The notes under the pieces were generated by a model. It was given only the letters and a program-made list of their open reading frames with translations, did not search any database and was not told the origin of the DNA. Made by a program: the position numbers and the translations under genes. From contig NC_036457.1 in assembly GCF_002775205.1 (NCBI RefSeq), forward strand, positions 9,834,996 through 9,898,995: DNA of 64,000 nt, written 5' to 3'. Below, one piece after another: positions 37,201 through 48,507 of the stretch. This stretch comes from Xiphophorus maculatus. Taxonomy: Eukaryota; Chordata; Actinopteri; Cyprinodontiformes; Poeciliidae. Within the stretch, counting starts at the first letter, position 1; each line of letters begins with the position of its first letter.

Positions 37201-39751
37201 GCTGCTAACACAGCTAAGTACACAAAGGAACTAAACCCAGTCTATGTCTAATAACAATCTTAACCTATAATACTGCTTTTAGGTTAAAACAAAATCTGGG
37301 GAGTTCCATCACAAACCTCGTAGCGAGAAAAAGTGTGTCGTCACCTTGGCAGCTTACAATTCGCAAAAGTTCAAATGTTAACATTTTGTCCTTGAACACT
37401 AGTTCATAAAAGCTAGAAAACTCAAAAAAGTGTCAACTGAGGATTACACACATTGATGTATGATACAAAAAGGTATGTATGACACAAAAACAGGATGTTC
37501 ATGTCTAAGGCAGGTGTTTCCTTTGTCCTAATATAAATAGACAGCCACAATGACAAGTAAATGCCCCTTTCTGCTTCTTTAAGCAGCAGTATCACATTTC
37601 TTCCTTCAAATTAAAGACAGAATTTTCCTACATAACACTGAAGCAGGGTTGATTTTCTTACCATCTAGTGACTGTAGAAAAAGCTTAGAGGAGATTTCCA
37701 GAAACCTTCTGGCAGCTTTGTGAAGTTCCCTCCTTGCTATTTGTGTGAACTCTGTGAAAGAGTAACTTCATACAATAAGTGAAAACTTGGAAAACTTGAG
37801 TACAGCTGTTAGTGTCAGTTTGTAATGAGCATTTTGTCCCAAAATGTTGACCTTGAGTTATAAAAATGAGATCATAGAACAGACTGACCCAGAAAATTCA
37901 TACAGGAAATAGAGTAGAAGGAGGAAGGAAAGAGAGAGGGAAATGATAGCAGATGTTATGGCCCACCTGGATATGGAAACACAACTAATCATGTCCAAAA
38001 TACATAAGGACACTCAGCCAGGCCTAATCCTGCTACTCCAGACAATATCACACATCTAACAACATCTAAGACACGTTAACAAAAACAGTTTATAGGTTTT
38101 ATTTATGTGGCACGAAAATCTCTGTAAATGAAAATCATTACCTGCAGTCAGATTCTCCCTTTCAGTAGAGGGTGTGGCACTGAGATAAATGTACGACTTA
38201 TATTTCTCCTGAAGGATTGCACTGGTGTCGATGGTCACAGACTTATCTAAGGCAAATACCTCATAAGAGATAAACAAACAACCCCTGCAGAGAAGATGAC
38301 AAACAACATCTCAGAGACAACTTGTCTTACACAAACACCAAACTATTAAAATCGGCATGGCGATACGGCAACTTACCCAAAGACAACTGTGCTAGTTACT
38401 TTAGCTATTTTTCCTAAATTTTGCGGGAAAAAAAAATTAATATTAGTAAACAGTTTTAGGATACGCCAACTTAAGAGGAGCAGCATTAATTAATTTATTT
38501 ACTATGGGCATAACTCAGTGTCCAATGAACAATCAAATTCTGTTGAAACTGGGAAGCAGAATGGAGGATTATGTATTTAACATGACAAAAATGAAAAATC
38601 ATTTTCAGACAGTGATCTTATAATTATATAAAAAAAGAAACGTTAGAATTTAATGGGAGCTAAATTATCTGTCAATTAGGTCTAAATGTTTTTAGAGGCA
38701 CTGAACCTTTTCATAGCAAAACTGATGAGTTCACCACTCTGAAGTTTAAAAATCAAAATGTCTTCTGAATATATAGTAGATATACAAAATAAAGAAATTA
38801 AAAAAAAATATTACTAATATTTTTACCCTCATATTTTACCCTTTGTATACAAGGAGCAAAGAAAAAAACAATAATCACTATTTTCTAGGCTTTAAATCAA
38901 CACTGAAAATGAGTACACCAAAGGGGGAAATGATAAAAAAACCACCAATTCCAGTGCATATTATGATAGATCAACTTTTAAATTCTGCCATGTGGAACCA
39001 ATACTTTGTAGAACCACCTCTCAATACAGCTTCAGATCTTTTGTGTCATGTCTATGTCAGCTTAGCGCATCCACAGAAACTTTTGCCTATTCTCTTTTGC
39101 AAAACCGAACACTTTTTAAGTTTTGCCACAGATTCTGCATTGAATTTAGGTCTGCACGTTGACTGCGCTATTCTAGTGTAACTGTAACAATGTTTGTTGT
39201 GTTTTAAGGTCATCGTGATTACAGGTGAATCAGGTGAGTCACCCTCTACCCCCATGCATTTTTATTCAGACACGTCTGAATAAAACTGCATGCAACACGT
39301 TTAGATTTTCACTTGTAAGACATCCTGGAAAACGGTGTATACGTTTTCCTCCGATTCACAGTTATATGCTACTTTTTGTTTGTAAAAAATAAAATCTCTA
39401 TATAATAAAGGTAAAGTCAAGTAAATACTGTTTCAAAGTGATACGTGCTTTTTTTTGGAAGAATAAGATAGAAAATATCAGGCAAGACTCGGTTTCAAAA
39501 CAACAAAAAACTGTCCTCAAATTTAAGAGAAACAAAATTCCCAGGTCCAACACAAATTTAGAGCTCACAATGATTTGCACATGAATGTATTTAATGTAAG
39601 CTCCCATTTTAGCTGGGGATTAACAATGTGGTAGGTCATTATTGTGTGATGTCTTACTTAAATGTTTCCACAGGAACACTTTATTCACACCAGGTGGCCC
39701 AGCTGTGCTCAATCTTCTACAGTGGATCAAACGGAGAGCTGCTACAGACAT
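34269..39751 (-). CDS. serac1: SERAC1, lipase-like phospholipid remodelling protein, 16 coding exons
   Basis: Coding exons in transcript order: 39658-39751, 38377-38413, 38142-38284, 37662-37751, 37001-37132, 36796-36917, 36563-36691, 36363-36476, 36094-36256, 35857-36007, 35626-35767, 35324-35424, 34986-35083, 34708-34890, 34480-34623, 34269-34405. All phases agree and give 659 residues (human 654). The N-terminus [13 protein letters not shown] resembles the human one. A hydrophobic segment follows ([17 protein letters not shown]), then an ARM-like helical region ([26 protein letters not shown]), then an alpha/beta-hydrolase domain from [18 protein letters not shown]. The serine elbow is AHSMGG (Ser about 503; the first Gly of GXSXG is Ala here, and Ser in human). 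The conserved DHLNICKP near the end carries the likely catalytic His (about 628). SERAC1 remodels phosphatidylglycerol at mitochondria-ER contacts; human loss causes MEGDEL syndrome. Confidence 0.96.
35251..35295. repeat. Perfect 20-bp inverted repeat with 5-nt loop
   Basis: The left arm 35251-35270 (CGTTTGTGATTGGCTCAGGT) and right arm 35276-35295 are exact reverse complements around the loop ATCCA. It sits in the serac1 intron between the exons at 34986-35083 and 35324-35424, only 28 bp from the latter, so on the nascent minus-strand RNA the hairpin forms just downstream of that exon's donor. Confidence 0.97.
38960..39200 (-). mobile_element. Decayed Tc1/mariner-like repeat in serac1 intron 1
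   Basis: Phrases such as AATACTTTGTAGAACCACCT (38999-39018), GCCTATTCTCTTTTGCAAAA, and TTTTGCCACAGATTCTGCA then GAATTTAGGTCTGCACGTTG match, in order, a DNA-transposon consensus common in fish (antisense of a Tc1-like transposase region). The copy is broken and short. Confidence 0.65.
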
Positions 39752-40181
39752 CCTCCACCTCTCTGCCTCTACATCAGTCCAACCAAAACAAACAAAAAAC
39801 AATAGATTTCGCAAACCAGATGTATTAATGGGTGTCGAACGATTGACTTATTAAATAAACTCTATAAATAGGACAGCTAGGACAGTCAACACCAGTCCTA
39901 GCTAACTGTAGCTTGTATAGCATCGCTTCATATAGGATTATTCACCTGAAACACATGATCAAACACGTTTCACTTTGCGACACGCAAATAAAACACCAAA
40001 AAGTGACAGCTTTTGGAAAGCTAACACACCGAAACGCAGCAGTAATCTGTAACGGACGCAAGCTACATTAAAGGCTAGCTAGCTGTCATAGCTCGCACTA
40101 ATAGCTAAATCAGAGGTGACATTCAAAGCTAACCAGCGAATAAGTTGTGGGTTTATTTTAACAGCAAGATAGTATAGTTAC

Positions 40182-40320
40182 CTTAAGTGTTACCGGTTAA
40201 CCTTTAGAATAAATAATGTATTTATTGTCTTCTTCGGCTGCAGCTGGTGTTTATTAGAATCTTCGTCTCACAAATAATACGTCGTCGACCGCTATGATGT
40301 CACCTAGGATCATCGGTAAG
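40182..40320 (-). other. Probable serac1 non-coding first exon and promoter
   Basis: On the minus strand ...CACTTAAG is followed by a donor (gtaactata; GT at 40180-40181). A matching acceptor (gactgatgtag) lies about 17 nt before the serac1 ATG. The upper limit is approximate. Upstream CG-containing sequence near 40265-40310 fits a start region. Confidence 0.4.
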
Positions 40321-40329
40321 CAAACATTT

Positions 40330-42099
40330 ATTGAGTTTGATAATAAATACCCTGAATGGGTTTGTATGCATTAGTGTGAAGGCAATAGGCGTTCACACAC
40401 TCTTGAGTTCCTCTATTTTTTTCGCACACTTTTCGCAGGGGAACTGCTAACGCATACTCTGTGCTATTTTAACCATTCCAATTTTACCATATTCCGCGCA
40501 TTCAAAATGACTACGGCTGTTTTTACGGCTTTGGTACTGACATCTTTTAAGCCTTATGAAATATTCAGCCTTTTATGATCATCTTGGGCCTCATTGAAAT
40601 GAATGGAACATCCCATAATTTCTGAAAAATTCTAGGAACGCCATTCAAACTTTAAAATGTTGTCATATTCTTCAACTGTTTCTGTTGATCTCAGCATTTT
40701 CATATCTTTTGCAGAGTTCATAAAATCTCTCTTCATGTTGCTGCTGGCCTTTTGCAGTCTTTAGAAAAAATACTGCTCCAGTGGCTCTGAGAGTTTCAAA
40801 TTTAACCCTTCCAACCCTCTTTCAAACCCTCATTTCCAACTGTAGTTCCAACCCTCCTCCCTTTGGGCGTCTAATTGATGGATGGTTACTCTCTAAAAGA
40901 AAAAAAAACGACAACCACACTTTATTGCAGAGGAAGCCTTTATGATATGGTAAAAACGATCAAGGCTATAAAATTGACTGTCAGCATCCTGTCTAGATAT
41001 GTCTTAATATATACAAAGAACATGACTCCAAATATTATAGAAACTATACCAAGCTACTATAATATAATGATGTTAACACTTCACATCCTATAGGATTATA
41101 AATTTCTTTTGAGACCTGTGAAATTCTGTTTTTGAATAATTCATTCATAAAGCAAAACTATTGGTACTGTAAACCCTTGACAAAGCCTGTCATGGCTCAT
41201 AGCAAGTCACCTTAGGAAAGTATTTTTATAAACGGGAATTTTTGGTTTTTCTTTATAGAATATAAAGTAGTGCACCTTATGTGCTCCAACATTTCCCATA
41301 TATTGTCTTTATGCCAAACCTTTTTAGGTAATATAGATAAAAACTGAATCAGCAACACTTCTCCCAAATAATTAACACTAATTATTGCTTGAGTAATTCA
41401 CAAAGTGAGGGTGTAGTTGCTAAAAATCTGTTGTTTTATTATAGTCAATGATCAATTATCTATTACAAGTTTTCAATCTCACATATACATAGATAAAAAA
41501 AACACAACTATTTTGGCATCTGTAGCAATAACACATCCAAAACTTGTACTATCAGACAGTCTCTATACCTTTAGTCAGCCTATAAGTACTGTATATATAA
41601 TTATATATGCACTCAGTGATCATGGTAATCCAAACCCACAAATATTAGAATTTCAAAGACATCAACTGAGACTGACTGTAAGAACAATGAAGGGCAAAAA
41701 AAAAATGCATACAAATGACTGTTAGGCCGATCTAACCCTGTCTTAAGTGCCATTTTGCATAGTTTTTTACTTTTCTTTCAATAATAATGCTTCATGTTTC
41801 TACATTTTGAGTATAAACTAAAATATGTACTCCCATGAAAACATTTCTAACTGAATCAAATCTAAATATAAGCTAAGCATCTTTATGAATTCTTTTTCCA
41901 TAGTAAACAGTCAGTTTCACATGTATTAAGTATTTCATCAGTAATGACAAGTAAATGAGATACAGAAATGATGTATCTCTTCAGAAATGATGTAATTCGA
42001 CCAGGTCTTTAGATCCTCGCTGTTTATCTCATCATCCAAGTCAGAAAAAGCACTTCTTTAATCCATTAGGGCTTAATTATTTAAGTCTTCTCACTCCTC
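40330..42099. other. serac1-myct1 spacer
   Basis: AT-rich region including the myct1 3' UTR, for which a minus-strand AATAAA at 41435-41440 is one candidate end. Short open frames here lack any family resemblance or splice support. No RNA gene was recognised. Confidence 0.5.
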
Positions 42100-43675
42100 T
42101 CAGGTACATGTTTCTTGATAAGCCCTGATAATGCTCTCATAAGCTGGAGGAGGGGTCTGCGTCACACCCAAACCCCTCAGACCATTGTTCCCCCAAAATG
42201 ACTCTGGTCTTGAGTGGTTGACAGCTGGCTCTGCAGCGGTTTGCGCCAATCCAGGTGAGGTGTTCAGAGGTGGAGTACGAGGCAGCGTGGTCTGACTCCC
42301 CTCCTCAGCCTCCCTCGCAATCTGACTGCACTGAATAAGGGGATGGAAGGTGGAGGCCCTGAAGCTGGATTTATGCCCCACTGCATCCAGGTGATCTGGG
42401 GAGGAAGTCGGACGATGGAAGCTGAAGGCGGCGCTTATTAAGCTGTTGTTGCTGCGACGTTCGTAGCTGCTGCTGCGGTTGAACCCTGGACGGCTGCGAG
42501 GGGAGTTCTGGGAGCGGCGGGGTGGACGGCGGGTGATGCTGGCAGAGCCTGCCTTGCGTCGGGACATCCAGGTTAGGATCAAGTAAACCGTGGCACCCAA
42601 CAGTAGGCCCACAGCAATGGATATACAGAACGCTATAATTAAAGGAGCTGTGAAAAGAAAATTTAAAAACACTTATTTTCTTGTATTTCATTAAACCATA
42701 AAGACCAGTAAAGTTAAAAGGAATTTTTGTTTATAATAATCAAAATTATTATTCAATGTGTGTTTGCATGCACTCCACTTTACTACAATACAACTCAACA
42801 AAATCCAGTGCAACATGTTGTCTTCAGAAATAACGTCATTAATGAAAGAAATCCACCTGTAATCTCTGCATTAATCAGCTGTTCTGTGAAGGCATTAGAG
42901 GTTTATTAGCGAACGTAAGGGAAAGTTGATGAGAACATTAAAGCACAAGCTTTGGCATAACTGCAAACATAGCCAGACATGGCAAACTAAATGAATGAGC
43001 AAGGAGAGCATTTATCAGAGAAGCAGCCAAAAGGTCTATAGTAACAAAGTGTTAGCTTATAGAAGCTAAATAATCTCACTATACATTATATATCTTAATA
43101 CTTCACAATTATGTACCATTTTGTATTGGTTTACTAAATTGCTATAAAATGCATTGGTATTTCAGGTTGTAATGTGATAAAGTATAAAAACTTTAAGCAG
43201 CCTCAATTGTCCGTCTAAAATCATAACTCCTTTAAAACAATACCTTTTAAGATGATCTCACTTGCTAAAAAGAAAAACTTGTCTGTTTCATGTTTAGTAG
43301 AATTACTGACTTTTTTCTGTCATTTTGCACAGAGGAAAGCCAACAAGTTAAACACTATCTGCAGATTGTATTTGAGAAAAATACAACTTTAAAATATTTT
43401 AAACTGTGACTATAATGAACATGATATTCTTTGAAAGCAAACTGATTAATTTCGTAGACTGGTATTCACAAGGAACCCTGGCAAACATATTGTACCCATT
43501 TTAGCAGTGATTAAAGCCTCAGATACTTGAGTGTAAAAAAAAAAAAAGAAAGCGCCAACCAAGACCACATCAAATGAAGCGATGGAAGGGGAAGGAAAAG
43601 TTAAAAAAAAAAAAACTCACCAGCATCAAAGGACTTCAGTATGTCCAGAATGACATTTGTGTTGTTTTCAGCCAT
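42100..43675 (-). CDS. myct1: Myc target protein 1, single-pass membrane protein, 2 coding exons
   Basis: Coding exons 43621-43675 and 42100-42647 join to 200 residues. The N-terminus MAENNTNVILDILKSFDA matches the shorter human MYCT1 start (MANNTTS...). A single membrane segment follows at about residues 19-45 (LIIAFCISIAVGLLLGATVY), then a basic WMSRRKAG stop-transfer. The conserved CERRSN/YERRSN-like and KSSFRASTFHPLIQC blocks and the C-terminus TPPPAYESIIRAYQ clinch the family. MYCT1 is endothelial-enriched and linked to angiogenesis and membrane trafficking. The PPAY motif is a class I WW-domain ligand. The gene is head-to-head with syne1, as in human. Confidence 0.92.
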
Positions 43676-43949
43676 GACCTGAAAAGAAAAGGATCCCCCG
43701 TGCTTTCGGTCTTATAAACTCCTGTTCCCCCACTTCTCCCCTGCAACCTCTTTGTCAGTGTTTCCCCTCTTCTGATGGGTTTTCCTGTCTCTTTCAGCCT
43801 TGTCCCTTTTCCTGTTTTCCTACTTTCTCTCTCTCTGCTGCTTCACTCACTTTCTCTGAGACTCTTTCCGAGAGAGGCTGTACTCAGAGGCACGCAGGAC
43901 CGACGGCGAACCCTGGCAGTCATCTTGTTTATGGAAGCGGAAAACTACA

Positions 43950-44080
43950 CTGTCACATTTCCTGCTTTTCTGCTTGAAATTAGCAACAGGAGTGGCTTAT
44001 CTAAGCAGGACAGAGATCCTGGAGGTGGGGAGACAGGGTGTTTCTGTAATCACTTCCTCTCCCATCACTTCCTTAAGGTT
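43950..44080 (-). promoter_or_regulatory. Cluster of ETS-type motifs upstream of myct1
   Basis: On the minus strand GGAAGTG occurs at about 44051-44057 and again at 44066-44072, and AGGAAATG near 43957-43964. All lie within 400 bp upstream of the myct1 ATG. ETS factors (ETV2, FLI1, ERG) drive endothelial promoters, which fits this gene. Short motifs are common by chance, so support is moderate. Confidence 0.4.
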
Positions 44081-45009
44081 GATTAATGGGGGAAAAAAGT
44101 TATCACAACATAACCAAGGGATATTGAATATTACTATTCAATATTTCTGCCTCCTACCAAAGAGACTTACATCATTTTTCAAGTCTAGAAGTGCTGTTTT
44201 TTGAGGTGAGGAGATTTCTGTTGCTTGAATTTTAGTGGTGCACATTTGAAACTTCTGTGGTAAAGTCCTAATGGCCTGTCAGCATTTGGATATCTGCAGA
44301 AATTCCAGCATTTTTGTTGGTAAGCTCAGTCTTTCCGCAGCGTCTGCCAGGGCAGCGCCGTCTGGATTGAAGGGTCGTGTGCTCCAGCAAAAACATTAGT
44401 TATTTGATAAGCAACAAAAATACTGCACATACTTTGTTTACAGGAATATTCTTTTCAATTTAATGGTTGTTTATTTAACAAGCCATGCCTTCTTAGATCC
44501 TCTCATACTGGGCTTATTCTTTCTATACAGCAAATCAGTGCACAATTAGAATAAGTGAGCCCATTTGCTCCGTCATCGACTTCTAAAACAACTTCTAAAG
44601 TTTATTGGTCTTCTAACTTTAGCTTCTACATCAGTCGAATTATGCTTAACATACACATTGTATGAAAATGCATAGATTGAATTTCTTCAAGAAGCTTAAA
44701 AGCCTAAATCTACTTTACTTCCTCGGAGAGAAAAAAGGCCATTGCTTGAACTTCCTTGAATTGTTGGCTCAGCTGTGAGACCTGTACAAAATAACCAGCA
44801 ACCACCCACAACACTGTATGAATTGATATGCATGGTTATTGTTTTGTTCAGTAGAGAAAGTGAAGGTTTCTGTTCTGTTTATAATCAAAGACATTCTTTA
44901 AGCTTTATGGCTTGTTGAGACTTCCTTTTACAGTAATTAGCAGTTTTTCAACCTATGCCAAAGGATGTATTGCATTTTTGTCTTTTATATTACAAAACAA
45001 CATCAAGAA

Positions 45010-45110
45010 TCTTCAAACTACAGTTGAAACCAGATATTTACATGTTTTGTGTAAAAAAGACACATTTTTTGAGTTTCTGATGAAATTATTTCTGATTGCT
45101 AAATGTTAAA
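45010..45110. mobile_element. Tc1-like transposon terminal fragment
   Basis: ACTACAGTTGAAACCAGATA then TTTACATG...AAAAAAGACACATTTTTT resembles the inverted-repeat end of fish Tc1-like elements (cleanly 'tacagttgaaaccagatgtttacatacac'). Only the end is recognisable here. Confidence 0.6.
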
Positions 45111-46130
45111 ACAATAAGCAAGTCATTGTTTAGAGTAACTAAACCCCAAATCAATAAACGGTATAATTAATGTGCTGCCTTTAAATTGGGACATTTTTGT
45201 GAAGACTTGTTTTAATTCCAATATTTTTCCTAAAGCCATCTTAGTGCTGTCCTCTATGGGTTGAATGGTGGCTACTGCAGTTGATTTTTTTCTATTGGTT
45301 ATAATGGTTCAGCTTGATTGATGTCGATGTCAGAACCCCGCATTCAGATATAAAACCATCTCACTCAGACACAAACCCCCTGTGGGGAGTTAAAAGTCAG
45401 AATTGTGAGAAATGACGTTTTCCAGCTTTCCACAAATGTGATTCAGTTGCAGTGTAGAAATTCATCATGAAGCCACAAAACCCATGTTCTTCCTAGAAGC
45501 ACTGTTGGATTTTAGTGTGATTCTACATAAACTCCATATTTCCAGACATTATTTGTGCATTGAAAATAACCAAAAATAATCTTTGACCTTAATGTTATTA
45601 TTTAGATTTATTAGTAATTTTTTTCTCATAAACATTGGTGAAACACTGCTTATTGTGCTAGAAATTGCAAATATGGATATTTTTACCTAATCAAAACTGT
45701 ATTTTGAGTAATATGTGTATTTTATAGCTGCTCCTCGTGTTTCCTTTGACACAGTTCTTCGAGGATAAACTGGATTTGCTGAGCAGCATTTCCTTCATGC
45801 CTCTGTGTTGATTTTGACATGCAGGTTAGCAGCAAACTTTCTAATGAGGTTTTAGAAAAGTGCTGACTGAGAATTAAAGAGATTACCACTCTGGCGGTCT
45901 TGGTCCCAGCTCTCTGCTTGTGCAGTGATTAGATAAGAAAACGAATCTTAAAAGGGTTGGGGTTTTTTTGCAACTGCTGGAAGATTTTTTATTGACCCAT
46001 GAGCTTTGTCTCTGCTTTCTTCTGCTGCATTCTCTGCTCACTCTCGTGCTGAATCTGTTTGTTCCTGAGGGACTCTGAGCCGTGGAGGTCACCCCAAGCC
46101 TCGCTGCGTGAAAATGCAGGAATCAGCAGT

Positions 46131-46155
46131 CCGCCGCTGCTGCTGCTGCAGTTGC
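46131..46155. repeat. Imperfect CTG/CAG trinucleotide run
   Basis: GCCGCTGCTGCTGCTGCAGT followed by TGCTGCTGC, a short interrupted triplet repeat between myct1 and syne1. It lies in no recognised exon. Confidence 0.9.
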
Positions 46156-46948
46156 TGCTGCACAGTGCTCTGCCAATCTTGCAACACAAACTGCAGATTC
46201 TGACATATGTACATGTATTGTGATAAAGAGCTGACATGGGTAATTCGGATCGGTGGTTAAAGATAAATCACACTCCCCAGGCACAGACAGACAGGTCTGT
46301 TCATTAGATGGACACATTCAGTCATTTATTATTAGTAAGCGGAGAAAGTATGGATCTTATTTATTTTGTTTTAAACTGAATTTCCTTTTTCACGACCCTG
46401 ATACTTAGAAACTTAGACATAGACACAGTTTCAGAAAAACATTTTTATTAAGCTTTATGGGGGTTGCAAAATAATAAAAAAAGTCTGGTAACTCAAGGAT
46501 TCTTTTATGAGCTGCCTAGTGATTCCCTTCGTTATACCCACCTCATTAGCCTGCTGCAAGTCATCTGCCGAAGCTGCAGGATCTCCAGTTAATGCTAATT
46601 TAATAGTTGTTGTGTTTCATGTGGGTTTCTTCCTTTATTGAATGACACTGTTGGCCAGAGCTCTGCAGCAGCGCTTTCAGGTCCTTTAAGAAGTCTCAGG
46701 AGAGGATGATGAAAGGTCTAGTCTAATGGGATTACACATGGCGATAAGTGCTCAGAGCCTGGTGGTTCATCACACCTCCCTCCTGCATTTCAAAGACGGG
46801 CATTGATCTGTTGTGGTGACACAGGACATCTGGGAGAATATATTCTGAGAGATCTTTATTGACAAAAATGTGGTTTTGTCTTTGTTGATAATTTATTATT
46901 TATTGTGACTGCTCTGGATAACACATTTTTAAAAAGGCATTTGCCTTG

Positions 46949-46984
46949 TCCATTGGTGTACCTCTATTGAGGTACACCAATGGA
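46949..46984. repeat. Perfect 16-bp inverted repeat with 4-nt loop
   Basis: The left arm TCCATTGGTGTACCTC (46949-46964), loop TATT and right arm 46969-46984 are exact reverse complements. A short GGATGTATATAT direct repeat follows. The structure lies between myct1 and syne1 with no gene around it. Confidence 0.97.
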
Positions 46985-47569
46985 TGTATATATGGATGTA
47001 TATATTGTGGATTAGAAAAAAAACAAATTCAAACTTGTTCCCTTAACTGTTTACTAAGTAGCTTTTTGTATAATCATTCATGTTGATTAAAATCAATGTA
47101 CAGATTTTAGTAACTGAAGTAACCCCAAATATAACCTTGTAGATTGGATTCTATTATTTTAGTGATCGGTCAAAATCCGGGAGCAGTTAGTTTACTTGCA
47201 TAAATAAAAATATGTTCTTGCCTTGTAATTTAAAAAAAGAAGATCTCAAGCCATTTGTTTAAGTATATTTTTAAATCACACAGAGGTAGTAACTTTCTGT
47301 GTGTATTTATGAGTTAACCAAAATGTCCAGATGACTAAAAGCTGCATTTATGTCGCATGGTTAAGGCAGAAATTATGCTGTCACATTATTTGCTTTAATT
47401 GACGCAAAGAAAATCCTGACCTTATGTTGTTTTTAATAAAGTGAAGGTAAGCAATATGACAGATTCACTTTCCACCTGCTTCCTTTGTTATATCTTAAAT
47501 AAATTTTGTTGTTGTTCCAAATTAAATCTGCTATAAATTTTGCTTTTCATATTTATATCAGTGATTTAA

Positions 47570-47725
47570 AAAAAAAATCCTGGTCCTCTGAGGCCCACTG
47601 TCCTTCATGTCATTCTGCCTCAATACAGGTGATTATATTGCCTCCACATCCTGTCATAAGTGCTGTAGAAGCCTGTTAATTGATCCTTTTGAGCATGGTT
47701 GAGAACTACTGGTCTGAGTCGGGGC
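47570..47725. mobile_element. Decayed hAT/MITE-like repeat
   Basis: The start TCCTGGTCCTCTGAGGCCCA followed by CTGTCCT...ATG, an internal AGAAGCCTGTTAATTGATCC and the end GAGCATGGTTGAGAACTACTGG resemble a fish MITE whose ends read 'ccctggtcctcggggaccactgtcctgcatg'. The right inverted repeat is too decayed to align by eye. Confidence 0.5.
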
Positions 47726-48123
47726 TCGTTTCTCTGCTTTTTGAACAGTGGTAAATAAGCACTGATGAAATCATGCAATCAAAACGGTCCTGCTCACTGA
47801 TTTGACTGTGAATATTTTCAGTCTAGAGGCAGCCCTCTGATGTTTGCACCACTGTCTTCAGAACTGTATTGAGAAGCATTTCTGAGTGGTTTCTCATATA
47901 TTTCTCTGTTTTCCTGAAGATGTTTTTGTAGGATGCTCCTTTGGTTCCAACAAAGATTTAATTTCAAACTAATTGTGCCATAATTTTAGAAAATTGTAAG
48001 CTTTTAACCTGACTTTAACAAAAATATAGACTAAAATTGATTTTGTTTTCCATTTTCAGCTAATATATATTTTTTCTGTTGTAATTATCTGTTCTATTGA
48101 CAGAATGCAGCAAGTGCGTTATG

Positions 48124-48146
48124 TGGACACCAGGTGGCAGTGTGCC
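48124..48146 (+). promoter_or_regulatory. CTCF-like site upstream of syne1
   Basis: ACACCAGGTGGCAG matches the CTCF core CCASYAGRKGGCRS at every position but the first. It sits about 370 bp before the syne1 start codon, between two genes with very different expression. Such sites often mark boundaries, but occupancy cannot be read from sequence. Confidence 0.5.
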
Positions 48147-48507
48147 TTCAAACCAAGGAGCACGTCTTGTCTGCAGAAGTATCAGACTCAGGCAAGGGAG
48201 GGAGGCTTTAAGATGTGTACTACACACACATACATGCTCGCAAAAACATGCAGCATGAACTTACATCATCGCTGTCAGGGGAGGAGCTTTGCTGAGTGTG
48301 AGGATTGCAGACTCCTACTGTAACAGGGATGACTTGTGCTGGGGGAACACAGTCAAATCCGGACATGATTCAGTTCTGATACTCAGCATTTAGTGTTAAG
48401 ACACTGAAGTACTGCAACACAATCTGCTGCTTGGTCAGAGCATGAGAGTCCTGCAAAGACGACACTCAGCAGTTGGGACGAGACTTTGCTGACCTCAGGA
48501 CAGCAGC

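Larger units (their letters stand above)
44081..48100. other. myct1-syne1 head-to-head intergenic region
   Basis: About 4 kb containing transposon fragments, a CTG-rich simple repeat at 46131-46155 and a perfect hairpin at 46949-46984. No gene was recognised. It must hold regulatory DNA for one or both flanking genes. Confidence 0.55.
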
